From NCBI RefSeq assembly GCF_013426895.1, contig NZ_AP023174.1, positions 2,666,001 through 2,730,000 of the forward strand: a stretch of DNA of 64,000 bases, read 5' to 3'. Below the pieces are notes generated by a model, which was not told the DNA's origin, did not search any database, and saw nothing but the letters and a program-made list of their open reading frames with translations. Positions within the stretch are counted from its first letter, which is position 1. Every line of letters starts with the position of its first letter. The stretch is from Paraburkholderia largidicola (GTDB lineage: Bacteria; Pseudomonadota; Gammaproteobacteria; Burkholderiales; Burkholderiaceae). Positions 25,775 to 37,790 of the stretch are shown in pieces. The translations under genes and the position numbers were made by a program.

Positions 25775-27103
25775 TCACCAGACGATTTCCGACGCTGCCA
25801 CCGTGCGCGACACCGCTTCCAGCGGGAACGTCATCTGCACGCGCAAGCCTCGCCCGCCATTTGGCGCATCGTTGTTGCCGATCTGCCATTCGCCGCCCGC
25901 ACGCCGCACGAGCCGCTCGACGATCGCGAGGCCAAGGCCGCTGTGGCCATTGCCGCCGCGCGCCGGATCGAGCCGCACGAACGGCCGGCTTGCGTTGATC
26001 AGATCCTGCGCGGCGATGCCGCTGCCGTTGTCCGTGACCGTCAGCGTGAAGCCCTGCGACGTGCGCGCCGTCGCGACGGTGACGGGCGGCGCGCCGTACG
26101 CATGCGCGTTGTCGAGCAGATTGGACAGGATGCGGTCGAGCGTCGCGGCGGGCAGCATGAAACCCGGGCCGGCACGCAGATCCGTCTGCACCGTCGGCGC
26201 GCCGCCCGACACCGCGCGATAGCTGCGCACCACACGCTCGCACTGCGCGTCGACTTCGACAGGCTCGCTGCGGTCGCCGCCGTCGTGCGCGAACACGAGA
26301 AACTGCTCGACGATATGCGTCATCGAATCGACGTCGCGTACGACGCCGTCACGCGTCTTCGCGTCGTCCATCATCTCGGCGCGCAGCCGCAGACGCGCAA
26401 GCGGCGTCTTCAGATCATGCGCGACGCCCGCCAGCATCACCGCGCGATCGTGCTCGGTACGCGCGACCTCCTGCACCATCTGGTTGAAGCCGTGCGTCAG
26501 TTGCCGCAATTCACGCGGGCCGCGCTCACGCACGGGCGGCACGGGCAGGCCGCGCCCGAAGCGCGTCACCGCCTGCGCCAGCGAGCGCAGCGGCTGCTGC
26601 AGCTGCCACGCGGCGAAGAGCGCCGCCATCACGCCCGCCGAGAAAATGATGCCGAGCCACAGGACCATCCGGTCGAGCGAGCGAGGCGGCCGCAACGGCT
26701 GCACGGGCACGACGATCCAGCTTGGGTCGCTCGCCGCGCGAACCCACAGCGCAGGCGGTTTGCCCGGCGTGCCGACACGCACTTGCGTCGAAGTAGGGAG
26801 ACGGTCGCGCACATCGTCGACGAAACGGTCGAGCGGCGCGGGCAAATTCGACACGTCGGGCGGCACGTCGGCGCTCGCGGGATCGACGAGACGCACGCGC
26901 GAAGGCAACGGCTGATCCGGCTCGCGCCTGACGTGGTCACGCACCGCGTCGACGAGGAACACGGCCTCTTCGACGGCATAGCGCGTCTGCGACTGGTTGC
27001 GCTCGAAGCGCACTAGCAGGTACCACGCGAAATGCGACACCAGCAATACACAGACGACGAGCAGCGCGAGCCGCCCGAACAACGAATCAATTGGACGCCG
27101 CAT
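25775..27103 (-). CDS. Sensor histidine kinase, EnvZ/RstB type
   Basis: A 442-residue kinase. Two membrane helices (about 10-30 and 155-175) flank a periplasmic loop; a HAMP segment follows (LQQPLRSLAQAVTRFGRG). The phospho-acceptor His is in GVAHDLKTPLARLRLRAEM. The ATPase part has N box LLDNAHAYG, G1 DNGSGI and G2 GLGLAIVERL. The start was set at MRRPIDSLFGR; an ATG four codons upstream is possible. It overlaps the end of the response regulator gene, so they form one operon. Confidence 0.9.
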   Translation of the reverse strand: MRRPIDSLFGRLALLVVCVLLVSHFAWYLLVRFERNQSQTRYAVEEAVFLVDAVRDHVRREPDQPLPSRVRLVDPASADVPPDVSNLPAPLDRFVDDVRDRLPTSTQVRVGTPGKPPALWVRAASDPSWIVVPVQPLRPPRSLDRMVLWLGIIFSAGVMAALFAAWQLQQPLRSLAQAVTRFGRGLPVPPVRERGPRELRQLTHGFNQMVQEVARTEHDRAVMLAGVAHDLKTPLARLRLRAEMMDDAKTRDGVVRDVDSMTHIVEQFLVFAHDGGDRSEPVEVDAQCERVVRSYRAVSGGAPTVQTDLRAGPGFMLPAATLDRILSNLLDNAHAYGAPPVTVATARTSQGFTLTVTDNGSGIAAQDLINASRPFVRLDPARGGNGHSGLGLAIVERLVRRAGGEWQIGNNDAPNGGRGLRVQMTFPLEAVSRTVAASEIVW

Positions 27104-27812
27104 GTTGCTCGCCATCGGGGACGAACACGTATCCGCGCCCGCGTACGGTCTGAATGAAGCGCGGCACGGACGGATCGGTTTCGAGAATGCGGCGCAGGCG
27201 CCACACCTGCACGTCGATGCCCCGGTCGGTGCCGTCGTATTCCGGTCCGTGCAGCAGTTCGAGCAGGCGCTCACGCGTGAGCGTTCGCATAGGATGATTG
27301 ACGAAAATCTTCAGCAGCGCGAATTCACTGCCCGACAACGTGAGCGGCTTGCCTTCCTGATGCAGTGTGCGCGACTGGAAGTCGAGCGTGAAACGGCCGA
27401 ACGAGAACGGCTCGCGCTGCTCGGGCGCAGCCGCCGAGGGCAGCGTCTTGCGGCGGCGCAACACCGCCTGCACACGCGCGAGGAGTTCGCGCGGGTTGAA
27501 CGGCTTGCCGAGGTAATCGTCTGCGCCGAGCTCCAGCCCGACGATACGGTCCACGTCGTCCGCGCGCGCCGTCAGCATGATGACGGGGATATCGTCGCCC
27601 GACGCGCGCAGCTTGCGCAGCGCCGTGAGACCGTCGACACCCGGCATCATCAGATCGAGCACGATCAGGTCGGGCCGTTCGCGTTCGATGCGGCGCTCCA
27701 GTGAACTGGCGTCGTGGAGCACCGACACTTCAATGCCTTGCCGGGCCAGATAATCGCGCAGCAGATCGCGCAGTTCGACGTCGTCATCGACGACAAGAAT
27801 TTGAGTAGCCAT
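27087..27812 (-). CDS. OmpR/PhoB-type response regulator
   Basis: A 241-residue regulator. Receiver 1-120 has VVDDDVEL, phospho-acceptor Asp in IVLDLMMPGVDG, and Lys in YLGKPFNPREL. The winged-helix DNA-binding domain (about 140-235) has SGSEFALLKIFVNHP, DRGIDVQVWRLRR and GRGYVFVPD. Its divergent neighbour is a Spy/CpxP-like protein, and the shared promoter holds 10-bp-spaced repeats, so it probably controls an envelope-stress response. Confidence 0.92.
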   Translation of the reverse strand: MATQILVVDDDVELRDLLRDYLARQGIEVSVLHDASSLERRIERERPDLIVLDLMMPGVDGLTALRKLRASGDDIPVIMLTARADDVDRIVGLELGADDYLGKPFNPRELLARVQAVLRRRKTLPSAAAPEQREPFSFGRFTLDFQSRTLHQEGKPLTLSGSEFALLKIFVNHPMRTLTRERLLELLHGPEYDGTDRGIDVQVWRLRRILETDPSVPRFIQTVRGRGYVFVPDGEQHAASN

Positions 27813-27868
27813 GGTTTGAAGTGTAACGCGCGCCCCGTTGCGTTTCCGCCCCTACTGACCCCTAAAGG

Positions 27869-27884
27869 GTTACCGGGTGTTACC
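27869..27884. promoter_or_regulatory. GTTACC direct repeat, candidate response-regulator site
   Basis: GTTACC at 27869-27874 and 27879-27884, a period of 10 bp as usual for OmpR-type half-sites, in the 223-bp divergent region between the response regulator and the Spy-like gene. Further GTAAC-like elements follow at about 27908 and 27929. Confidence 0.4.
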
Positions 27885-28035
27885 GCGAAAGGCGCACGTA
27901 ATGTCACGTAACTTCCGCAAGGATACGCGTAACACGACCCGCATTCGATCCCTCTACGCTGTGCCTTACCGAATGCGCGCTGGTCCACCTTCGAGACGGG
28001 CGGCATCGTCGGCTAGTTGATCAAGGAGCACAGTA

Positions 28036-28584
28036 ATGTCCAAAAAAACATCACGCTTTCTCGCCGTTGCCGCTGCATCGCTTGCACTGAGTCTCGGGGC
28101 CGCCTTCGCTGCCCAGCCGGAAGGTGGCCCCGGCGGTCCTGGCATGACCCATGGCGGCCCGGGCTGGCACCACGGCGGCTTCATGAAGGAACTGAACCAG
28201 TTGCACGGGCAACTGAAACTGAACGCGGACCAGGAAAAGGCATGGCAGGCCGCGCTCGACACGATGAAGCAAAGCCATGAAGCCGAGCGCGCGAACCATG
28301 AGCAGATGCGCCAGCAGTTCAAGCAGATGCAGCAGCAGCCCATTCTCGACCTGAACGCGATGCACGCCGCGCATCAGCAGATCGAGCAGAAGGACGCGCA
28401 ACTGCGCGAGCAGACCTCGACGGCATGGCTCAACTTCTATAACGGCCTGAACGACCAGCAGAAGACCACCGTCAGCACCGCGCTCAAGCAGCACTTCGCG
28501 AAGATGGAGCAGCGTCATCAGAAGATGCACGAGCGCTGGGAAAAGCATCGCGGCGACGCAGCGGCTTCGGCGGTGAAGCCTTAA
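28036..28584 (+). CDS. Spy/CpxP-like periplasmic protein
   Basis: A 182-residue secreted protein. The signal peptide ends near AAFAA (about residue 26). A Gly/His-rich segment (GGPGWHHGG) follows, then long amphipathic helices with repeated Gln/Lys/His (MRQQFKQMQQQP), as in the LTXXQ/Spy family of periplasmic chaperones and metal sensors. CAAGGAG precedes the ATG. It is divergent from the two-component system, which likely regulates it in response to envelope stress or metal. Confidence 0.8.
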   Translation: MSKKTSRFLAVAAASLALSLGAAFAAQPEGGPGGPGMTHGGPGWHHGGFMKELNQLHGQLKLNADQEKAWQAALDTMKQSHEAERANHEQMRQQFKQMQQQPILDLNAMHAAHQQIEQKDAQLREQTSTAWLNFYNGLNDQQKTTVSTALKQHFAKMEQRHQKMHERWEKHRGDAAASAVKP

Positions 28585-28660
28585 TCGAGTGCAGACGCGT
28601 TGCCTCGCGCGCGTCGCGCATGTCGATGAATGCCCTTTGCCGGGCGTGACGCGCGCAAGA

Positions 28661-28700
28661 GAAAACGCCACGGAAGTTACCTTCCGTGGCGTTTTTTCAT
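28661..28700. terminator. Bidirectional terminator between spy-like gene and pirin
   Basis: 12-bp stem ACGCCACGGAAG (28665-28676) with CTTCCGTGGCGT (28681-28692), flanked by an A-run and a T-run, serving both convergent genes. Confidence 0.85.
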
Positions 28701-28749
28701 TAGTCGTCCGGCAGACGAGCGGACGACATGAACGATCGCGCCGCCGCGC

Positions 28750-29457
28750 TTAACGCAACTGACCGAGGTCGAACAGCAGCACTTCCGCGCCCTCGCCGTT
28801 TTCGACCGTGACGCTCGCGGTATCGGTGATCATCGCGGCGTCGCCCGCCTTCAGCGCTTCGCCGTTGACCGTGACGGCGCCGCGCGCGACGTGCACATAC
28901 GCCTGGCGTCCCGCCGCAAGCGCAAGCTCCGCGCGTTCTTCGCCATCGAACAAACCGGCGTAGATCGACGCATCGGCGTGGATCGTCACCGAGCCGTCGC
29001 GCCCTTCCGGCGACGCAACGACGCGCAACTGCCCGCGCTTGTCGGCATCGGTGAAACGCTTTTCTTCATAGCCCGGCTGGTCGCCCGCGCGCTTCGGGAT
29101 GATCCAGATCTGCAGCAGATGCAGCGGATCTTCCTGCGATCCGTTGAACTCGCTGTGCATCACGCCCGTGCCCGCGCTCATGCGTTGCACGTCGCCGGGA
29201 CGGATCGTCGAGCCGTTGCCGAGGCTGTCGCGATGCGACAAGGCGCCGTCGAGCACATAGGTGACGATCTCCATGTCGCGGTGCCCGTGCGTGCCGAAGC
29301 CCTGCCCCGCGGCGATCCGGTCCTCGTTGATCACGCGCAGCGGACCGAAGTGCATGTGCTCGGGATCGTGGTAATCGGCAAACGAAAAGCTGTGTTTGGC
29401 GTTCAGCCAGCCGTGGTTGGCATGGCCGCGCTCGTCGGAACGACGAATCCTGATCAT
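28750..29457 (-). CDS. Pirin family protein (YhaK-like bicupin)
   Basis: A 235-residue bicupin. The N-terminal cupin has the metal site FGTHGHRDMEIVTYVLDG (two His, Glu) and the family N-terminus IRRSDERGHANHGWL with FADYHDPEHMHFGPLRVINED. The C-terminal cupin has AYVHVARGAVTVNGE. Some pirins are quercetinases or redox-sensitive; the role here is unknown. GGGAG precedes the ATG. Confidence 0.9.
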   Translation of the reverse strand: MIRIRRSDERGHANHGWLNAKHSFSFADYHDPEHMHFGPLRVINEDRIAAGQGFGTHGHRDMEIVTYVLDGALSHRDSLGNGSTIRPGDVQRMSAGTGVMHSEFNGSQEDPLHLLQIWIIPKRAGDQPGYEEKRFTDADKRGQLRVVASPEGRDGSVTIHADASIYAGLFDGEERAELALAAGRQAYVHVARGAVTVNGEALKAGDAAMITDTASVTVENGEGAEVLLFDLGQLR

Positions 29458-29992
29458 CTGGGTCTCCCGTGAAAAATTTCCGATGACGGGAATGTATGGG
29501 CTGCGCCCGCAAGGCACAATCCGCGCCGCCGCACCGGATCGTTTCATAAATGATGGCAATGCCCGCGTACCGCGCCATGCACGCTGCATCGGCCGCTGCG
29601 CTGCGGCGAGAAGGCGCGGCAACACCCCGCCACCGTGCGTCGCGCGTGCATGTCTCTGGCGGCAAAGGGCTTTTTCCCTCCTCGAAGACTGCCACCGCGC
29701 GCGGGTTCGGGTAAAATACCGCGCTTTTTGGAATGGGTCGACGCGCGGGCCATGTCCGGACGGCGCACCCGGCGAGGCGCGCCCTGGGCGGAACCCACGG
29801 CAACAAGGCGCAGCGCGCGAAGTGGACAGCGTCAAGACGCCATCGGGCGACGTGGAACGACCTCCGGGTCAAAACAATCCGCGGCCAGATCGGGCAGCCT
29901 AATTTTGTCCGCCTAGAATGGCGACGGCCGGCCGCACGCGGGCTGCCGTCACCGCGAGCAGGCACGCGGCGACCGGGGAAGTCAGGAGAAAC
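29458..29992. other. Intergenic region upstream of the amino-acid ABC operon
   Basis: 535 bp with no supported gene between divergent pirin and the binding-protein gene. TAAAAT near 29711 could be a -10 box. I see no riboswitch or clear operator. Confidence 0.35.
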
Positions 29993-30769
29993 ATGAAGAA
30001 GTACGCACTGTGCGTGGCGCTCGCCGTCATGGCTTCGGGGGCCATGGCAAAAGAATGGAAAACCGTGCGTATCGGGGTCGACGCCAGCTATCCGCCGTTC
30101 GAATCAGTGGCGCCGGGCGGCCAGATGGTCGGTTTCGACGTCGATCTGACCCGCGCGCTGTGCGCGAAGATGAACGTCAGGTGCGTATGGATCCCCCAGG
30201 ATCTCGACGGCATCATTCCGGCGCTGAAGGGCAGGAAGTTCGACATCATCGTGTCGTCGCTGACCGTGACCGACAAGCGCCGCGAGCAGATCGACTTCTC
30301 CGACAGGCTGTTCGACGCGCCCGCGCGCATGATCGCGAAGAAGGGCTCGCCGCTGCTGCCGACGGTCGAATCCCTGAAAGGCAAGCACGTCGGCGTCGAA
30401 CAGGGCTCGACGCAGGAAGCGTACGCGAAGGCGTACTGGGAGCCGAAAGGCGTGACGGTCGTGCCTTACCAGAACCAGGATCAGGTCTACTCGGATCTGG
30501 CGACGGGGCGTCTCGACGCCGCGCTGCAGGATGAGCTGCAGGCCGACGCAGGCTTCCTGAAGACGCCGCGCGGCAAGGATTTCGCGTGGGCGGGTCCGGA
30601 AGTGAAGGACCCGAAGACGCTCGGCGAAGGCACGGCCATCGGCGTGCGCAAGGAAGACGGCGAACTGAAGGCGAAGCTGAACAAGGCGCTTGCCGAGGTC
30701 CACCAGGACGGCACGTTCACGAAGCTCGAAAAGCAGTATTTCGACGTCGATATTGACCAGAGCCGATAA
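29993..30769 (+). CDS. Periplasmic binding protein for basic amino acids (HisJ/ArgT type)
   Basis: A 258-residue protein with a signal peptide ending ASGAMA (about residue 19). The mature part has SBP family 3 features: IGVDASYPPFES, GFDVDLTRALCAKM, DGIIPALKGRKFDIIVSSLTVT, the ligand Arg/Asp region and the hinge GVEQGSTQEAY. It delivers Lys/Arg/Orn/His to the HisQMP complex encoded downstream. AGGAGAAAC precedes the ATG. A 301-bp gap with a hairpin separates it from the permease genes. Confidence 0.93.
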   Translation: MKKYALCVALAVMASGAMAKEWKTVRIGVDASYPPFESVAPGGQMVGFDVDLTRALCAKMNVRCVWIPQDLDGIIPALKGRKFDIIVSSLTVTDKRREQIDFSDRLFDAPARMIAKKGSPLLPTVESLKGKHVGVEQGSTQEAYAKAYWEPKGVTVVPYQNQDQVYSDLATGRLDAALQDELQADAGFLKTPRGKDFAWAGPEVKDPKTLGEGTAIGVRKEDGELKAKLNKALAEVHQDGTFTKLEKQYFDVDIDQSR

Positions 30770-31070
30770 CAGGCACTGAAAAACGGCTGCATCGCGTGCG
30801 ATGCGGCAAAAGCTCGGGGCTGGCCCGGATGGGCCGGTCTGCAGGCTTCGTAATAAAGTCGGACAGAGTCGCAACGCAGCAGTAGAACAAGGCAGGAAAA
30901 CGCGCTGCCGGCCAGCCAAGGTATGAACGGCCAGGCAGTCATGATTCGCACAGCGGCATGCTGTGCGCCGCACGGGAGACATCGAAGGCCTGCCGCCTTC
31001 GGACGAACCGCCGCAGCGTACGGACTGCCGCGTCTTTCGCGGCGCGCGGGAGCGTCGTCAAGGACCCACT
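30770..31070. other. Gap between binding protein and permease genes, with hairpin
   Basis: 301 bp without a gene. Hairpin GCTGCATC (30786-30793) with GATGCGGC (30800-30807), one G-U pair, lies 17 bp after the binding-protein stop with no T-run. It may stabilise the upstream mRNA and lower permease expression, as REP hairpins do between hisJ and hisQ in enterics. The rest shows nothing clear. Confidence 0.4.
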
Positions 31071-31760
31071 ATGCTCTTTCAAGGCTACGGCCCGATCATC
31101 TTTGCCGGCACGGTGCAAACCGTGAAGCTGGCGATCCTGTCGCTCGCATTCGCGTTCGTGCTGGGCTTGCTCGGCGCGGCAGCGAAGCTGTCGAAGAACC
31201 GGATCACACAGGGCGTCGGCACGGTCTACACGACGCTGATTCGCGGCGTGCCCGACCTCGTGCTGATGCTGCTGCTCTTCTACAGCATCCAGATCTGGCT
31301 GAACAATCTCACCGACATGCTCGGCTGGGATCAGATCGACATCGATCCATTCGTCGCCGGCGTCGCCGTGCTCGGCTTCATCTACGGCGCGTACTTCACG
31401 GAGACCTTCCGCGGCGCGTTTCTCGCCGTGCCGCGCGGCCAGCTCGAAGCGGGCGCCGCGTACGGCATGACGGGCTGGCAGGTGTTCACGCGGATCATGT
31501 TCCCGCAGATGATGCGCTTCGCGCTGCCCGGCATCGGCAATAACTGGCAGGTGATGGTCAAGGCGACGGCGCTGGTATCGATCATCGGCCTCGCGGACGT
31601 CGTCAAGGCTGCGCAGGATGCCGGCAAGGGCACGCTGCGGTTCTTCTTCTTCACGCTGATGGCGGGCGCCATCTACCTGCTCATCACGACGGCCTCGAAC
31701 TTCGTGCTGATGTACCTCGAAAAACGCTACTCGACTGGCGTGCGCAAGGCGGAACTATGA
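31071..31760 (+). CDS. hisQ: ABC transporter permease HisQ
   Basis: A 229-residue inner-membrane permease of the His/Glu/Gln/Arg/opine type. About five helices are visible, with the EAA loop QLEAGAAYGMTGWQVFTRIMFPQMM. It starts MLFQGYGPIIFAGTVQTVKLA as in HisQ. The 3' end overlaps hisM by 4 bp. It pairs with HisM to form the channel. Confidence 0.92.
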   Translation: MLFQGYGPIIFAGTVQTVKLAILSLAFAFVLGLLGAAAKLSKNRITQGVGTVYTTLIRGVPDLVLMLLLFYSIQIWLNNLTDMLGWDQIDIDPFVAGVAVLGFIYGAYFTETFRGAFLAVPRGQLEAGAAYGMTGWQVFTRIMFPQMMRFALPGIGNNWQVMVKATALVSIIGLADVVKAAQDAGKGTLRFFFFTLMAGAIYLLITTASNFVLMYLEKRYSTGVRKAEL

Positions 31761-32470
31761 TCGAGCTGATCCAGGAATACTGGCGCAACTATCTGTATAC
31801 GGACGGCTACCGCTTCACGGGCGTCGCCATCACGCTGTGGCTGCTGGTCATTTCCATCGGCCTCGGCTTTTGTCTCTCGGTGCCGCTCGCCGTCGCGCGC
31901 GTGTCGAAGCGGAAGTGGCTGTCGACTCTCGTCTGGCTCTATACGTATATCTTCCGTGGCACACCGTTGTACGTGCAACTGTTGCTCTGCTATACAGGTC
32001 TGTACAGCCTCGAGATCATCCGCTCGAACGCACTGACGAACGCGTTCTTCCGCGACGGCATGCATTGCACGCTGCTCGCGTTCACGCTGAACACCTGCGC
32101 GTACACGACGGAGATCTTCGCGGGCGCTATCAAGGCGACGCCGTATGGCGAGATCGAAGCGGCGCGCGCGTACGGCATGTCGCAATTCACGCTGTATCGC
32201 CGCGTGATCCTGCCGTCGGCGCTGCGCCGCGCGCTGCCGTATTACAGCAATGAAGTGATACTCATGCTGCACGCCACTACGGTCGCCTTCACCGCGACGG
32301 TGCCTGACATCCTGAAGATCGCGCGCGACGTCAACTCAGCGACCTACCGTTCGTTCGACGCCTTCGGCATCGCCGCCCTCCTCTATCTGATTATCTCTTT
32401 TGGGCTCGTCTGGCTGTTCCGCCGCGCCGAGCGCCGCTGGCTCGCTTATCTGCGCCCGCAAGGCAAGTAA
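31757..32470 (+). CDS. hisM: ABC transporter permease HisM
   Basis: A 237-residue permease, HisM type. It begins MIELIQEYWRNYLYTDGYRFTGVAITLW, as enteric HisM, and has the EAA loop EIEAARAYGMSQFTLYRRVILPSALRR. Its ATG overlaps the hisQ stop region by 4 bp. Forms a heterodimer with HisQ. Confidence 0.93.
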   Translation: MIELIQEYWRNYLYTDGYRFTGVAITLWLLVISIGLGFCLSVPLAVARVSKRKWLSTLVWLYTYIFRGTPLYVQLLLCYTGLYSLEIIRSNALTNAFFRDGMHCTLLAFTLNTCAYTTEIFAGAIKATPYGEIEAARAYGMSQFTLYRRVILPSALRRALPYYSNEVILMLHATTVAFTATVPDILKIARDVNSATYRSFDAFGIAALLYLIISFGLVWLFRRAERRWLAYLRPQGK

Positions 32471-32500
32471 GGCGCCGACCCTGGCTAGTCAAGGAACCCG

Positions 32501-33286
32501 ATGAACACTCCAGCTACACCGCAAATGCTTTTCGTCGACAACCTGCATAAGCAGTATGGCGACAATGAAGTTCTCAAAGGCGTCACGCTGCGCGCGAACC
32601 GCGGCGACGTGATCAGCGTGATCGGCTCGTCCGGTTCAGGCAAGAGCACGATGCTCCGCTGCATCAACTTTCTCGAGCAGCCGAACTCGGGCCGCATCTT
32701 CGTCGAAGGCCAGGAAATTCGCACGGCGAAGGACAAGCACGGCGCGCTGCGCGTGTCGGACCCGAAGCAGTTGCAGAAGATGCGCACCAAGCTCTCGATG
32801 GTGTTCCAGCACTTCAACCTGTGGACGCACATGACGGTGCTCGAGAACATCATCGAAGCGCCGCTACATGTGCTCGGCATTCCGCGCAAGGAAGCCGAGG
32901 ATCGCGCCCGCACGTATCTCGAGAAAGTGGGTCTCGCGCCGCGTCTCGAGAAGCAGTATCCGTCGCATCTGTCGGGCGGCCAGCAGCAGCGCGTGGCGAT
33001 CGCCCGCGCGCTGACGATGAACCCCGACGTGATGCTGTTCGACGAGCCCACTTCGGCGCTCGACCCGGAACTCGTCGGCGAAGTGCTGAAGGTCATGCAG
33101 ACGCTTGCCGAGGAAGGCCGCACGATGATCGTCGTCACGCATGAAATGGCCTTCGCGCGCAACGTGTCGAATCACGTGATGTTCCTGCATCAGGGACGTG
33201 TCGAAGAAGAAGGCCGTCCTGACGAAGTGTTCAGGAACACGAAGAGTGAGCGCCTGAAGCAGTTTCTCTCCGGCAGCCTGAAATAA
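32501..33286 (+). CDS. hisP: ABC transporter ATP-binding protein HisP
   Basis: A 261-residue ATPase very like HisP: Walker [11 protein letters not shown]-loop [17 protein letters not shown], signature LSGGQQQR, Walker [21 protein letters not shown] and switch His in VVTHEM. It powers uptake with HisQM and the binding protein. AAGGA precedes the ATG, 30 bp after hisM. A terminator follows. Confidence 0.95.
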   Translation: MNTPATPQMLFVDNLHKQYGDNEVLKGVTLRANRGDVISVIGSSGSGKSTMLRCINFLEQPNSGRIFVEGQEIRTAKDKHGALRVSDPKQLQKMRTKLSMVFQHFNLWTHMTVLENIIEAPLHVLGIPRKEAEDRARTYLEKVGLAPRLEKQYPSHLSGGQQQRVAIARALTMNPDVMLFDEPTSALDPELVGEVLKVMQTLAEEGRTMIVVTHEMAFARNVSNHVMFLHQGRVEEEGRPDEVFRNTKSERLKQFLSGSLK

Positions 33287-33865
33287 GGCTGCAATGTAGT
33301 TTATGTAGTATTACAGGGCGCTTACCGGGCGCCCTTTTTCATTTCTGCGCGGCGTCGCCCTTCCCCCTCCCGCACGCCCAAAAGCTTCGGCATCCCAACA
33401 TCTGCGCGAACAGCGGCCAAAACGCGTTTACTCCCGACGATTCTCTCCGTCAATAGTGGCAATCCTTGACGCAAGTCATTAACAACGGTGTGTCCCTTGC
33501 GCGACAAGGCGTGGAGAGGCCTTCGCAGCCCTCTGTCCCCCACTTGTCCCATATTGGTATTGCAATTTAGAGACATCTTTACCGAGCATCACTAATTTAT
33601 TCGCCAACCGAAGGGTATTTTGCTAAATTAGTAACGAAAGTAGCAAAACAAAGTTCAAGAAAAGTAGTTTCACTTCAAAACGAACGAACAGGAGATACCG
33701 GTCGCGAGGGATCGGAATGACGATCAGACAGCCCATAAGGCTGCGCGTCAACATCACAACCGGCCACCGCGCATCTCCCTGGAAAAGATTCCTGCTCGGC
33801 GCCGCTGGCGTCCGGGCACCACTCGCAGTACTGGCTTTACTTTTTGACAGGGTATGGAGGAGAAG
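33287..33865. other. Intergenic region upstream of the porin, AT-rich with inverted repeat
   Basis: 579 bp without a supported gene. After the hisP terminator the zone 33560-33680 is AT-rich, unlike the rest of the window, and is the likely porin promoter. It holds an inverted repeat CTAATTTA (33592-33599) and TAAATTAG (33624-33631), plus a related CAATTTAG at 33563-33570, which could be regulator sites. Confidence 0.4.
33315..33340 (+). terminator. Rho-independent terminator after hisP
   Basis: 6-bp stem GGGCGC (33316-33321) with GCGCCC (33329-33334) then TTTTT. Confidence 0.8.
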
Positions 33866-35014
33866 ATGAAGAAAGCTTTGGCTGCCGCAGCGCTGCTGAC
33901 TTTCGGCGTTGCCGCACACGCACAGAGCAGCGTGACGCTGTACGGGCGTCTGGACGCTGGTCTGGAGTATATGTCGGGTGTGCCGTCGAACCAGGTCAAT
34001 GGCTCGGCAACGAACAGCACGCACCGCTTCCGCGCAGAAAGCGGCGACTGGGGTACCAGCCTGTGGGGCTTGAAAGGTGCTGAAGATCTGGGCGGCGGCT
34101 ACAAGGCCGTGTTCCAGTTGGAAGGCTCGTTCAATACGATGACGGGTGCTGGCCCTGGCGGCGGCGGTCTCTTCAATCGTTGGGCGACGGTTGGTTTCGC
34201 GAGCGACCAGTACGGTACGTTCACGATGGGCCGCATGCTCTTCATCTCGAACGGCGTGTGGGACTTCGATCCGTTCGGTCAGTCGAACTGGTCGTCGGCA
34301 TCGCTGGTGCGTGGCCGCAACTGGCCGCAATCGAGCAACAACGTAGCCTACCAGTCGCCGAAGATCGCCGGCTTTGACTTCTACGGTCAATACGCGCTGT
34401 CGAACGCAACGAACTGGAACGGTAACGGCACGACGCCGCAAGGCCGTGAAGCGGGTGCGCAGGTCACCTACACGTCATCGCTGTTCCAGATCCGCGGTCT
34501 CTATGACGAAATCCGCAATCCGGCAAACGGCGGTCTGTTCGGTCCGGCAGGCGATGCCACGAACACGGGCAACATCGGCACGGGCGTATTCGCAGCATCG
34601 CGCGAATACTCGGCTCTCGTGAACGTGTTCCTCGGCCAGTTCAAGATCCAGGCTGCTTACCAGGCGGTTCGCACGTCGGGCGCAACGGCAGTTCTGCCGG
34701 GCACGCCGACGACGCTCGATCACGAATGGGGCGGTGTGACGTGGCAAGCTACGCCGGCTGCAGCTCTGATCGCTGCCGTGTATCACGTGAACGGCAACAA
34801 TGGCGCGGGTAACGCGACGATCTACACGGTCGGCGGCTCGTACAACCTGTCGAAGCGCACGCTGCTGGACCTGCAAGTCGCAACGGTGCAGAACAGCAAG
34901 GGTGCTAACTACGGCCTGAACGCCAACAACTCCGGCACGGCAGTCGCAACGGACAACCCGTTGCCCGGCCACAGCCAGACGGGCGTGTACGCAGGTATCC
35001 AGCACTCGTTCTAA
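33866..35014 (+). CDS. Outer-membrane porin, Burkholderia gram-negative porin family
   Basis: A 382-residue trimeric beta-barrel porin. The signal peptide ends AAHAQ; the mature N-terminus SSVTLYGRLDAGLEY and the C-terminal strand GVYAGIQHSF ending in Phe are family hallmarks. Other features: GTSLWGLKGAEDLGGGYKAVFQLE and the eyelet loop region WDFDPFG. The start MKKALAAAA follows GGAGGAGA; an ATG four codons earlier is less likely. Codon use (GGT, CGT, GCA) is that of a highly expressed gene. Confidence 0.94.
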   Translation: MKKALAAAALLTFGVAAHAQSSVTLYGRLDAGLEYMSGVPSNQVNGSATNSTHRFRAESGDWGTSLWGLKGAEDLGGGYKAVFQLEGSFNTMTGAGPGGGGLFNRWATVGFASDQYGTFTMGRMLFISNGVWDFDPFGQSNWSSASLVRGRNWPQSSNNVAYQSPKIAGFDFYGQYALSNATNWNGNGTTPQGREAGAQVTYTSSLFQIRGLYDEIRNPANGGLFGPAGDATNTGNIGTGVFAASREYSALVNVFLGQFKIQAAYQAVRTSGATAVLPGTPTTLDHEWGGVTWQATPAAALIAAVYHVNGNNGAGNATIYTVGGSYNLSKRTLLDLQVATVQNSKGANYGLNANNSGTAVATDNPLPGHSQTGVYAGIQHSF

Positions 35015-35080
35015 TCGAACGGTGCAAACAGAACAGCTTTAACAGAAACGGTTTTCACGCTGCTGCGAGAGGCGCGTATC

Positions 35081-35117
35081 GGTGCGATGTCCGAAAGGGT
35101 GTCGCACCTTTTTTTAT
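35081..35117 (+). terminator. Rho-independent terminator after the porin
   Basis: Stem GGTGCGA (35081-35087) with TCGCACC (35102-35108), then seven or more T. Confidence 0.85.
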
Positions 35118-35261
35118 TTGTGCGCGCGGCACAGTGCTGAGCATCTGAGTCATTTCGCACGAGCACTTCCGGCGTGCACCAAAGCACCGGCGCGGTGCAA
35201 CGCCGATGCTTCCACTTCGAAGACCTTTGTGAATCGACGGGCGCAACGCCCGCTGTGATGC

Positions 35262-37790
<2,529 letters not shown>

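Noticed and set aside
33322..33576. 84-codon minus-strand ORF before the porin
   Set aside because: It overlaps the hisP terminator and the AT-rich control region and has no ribosome site or family.
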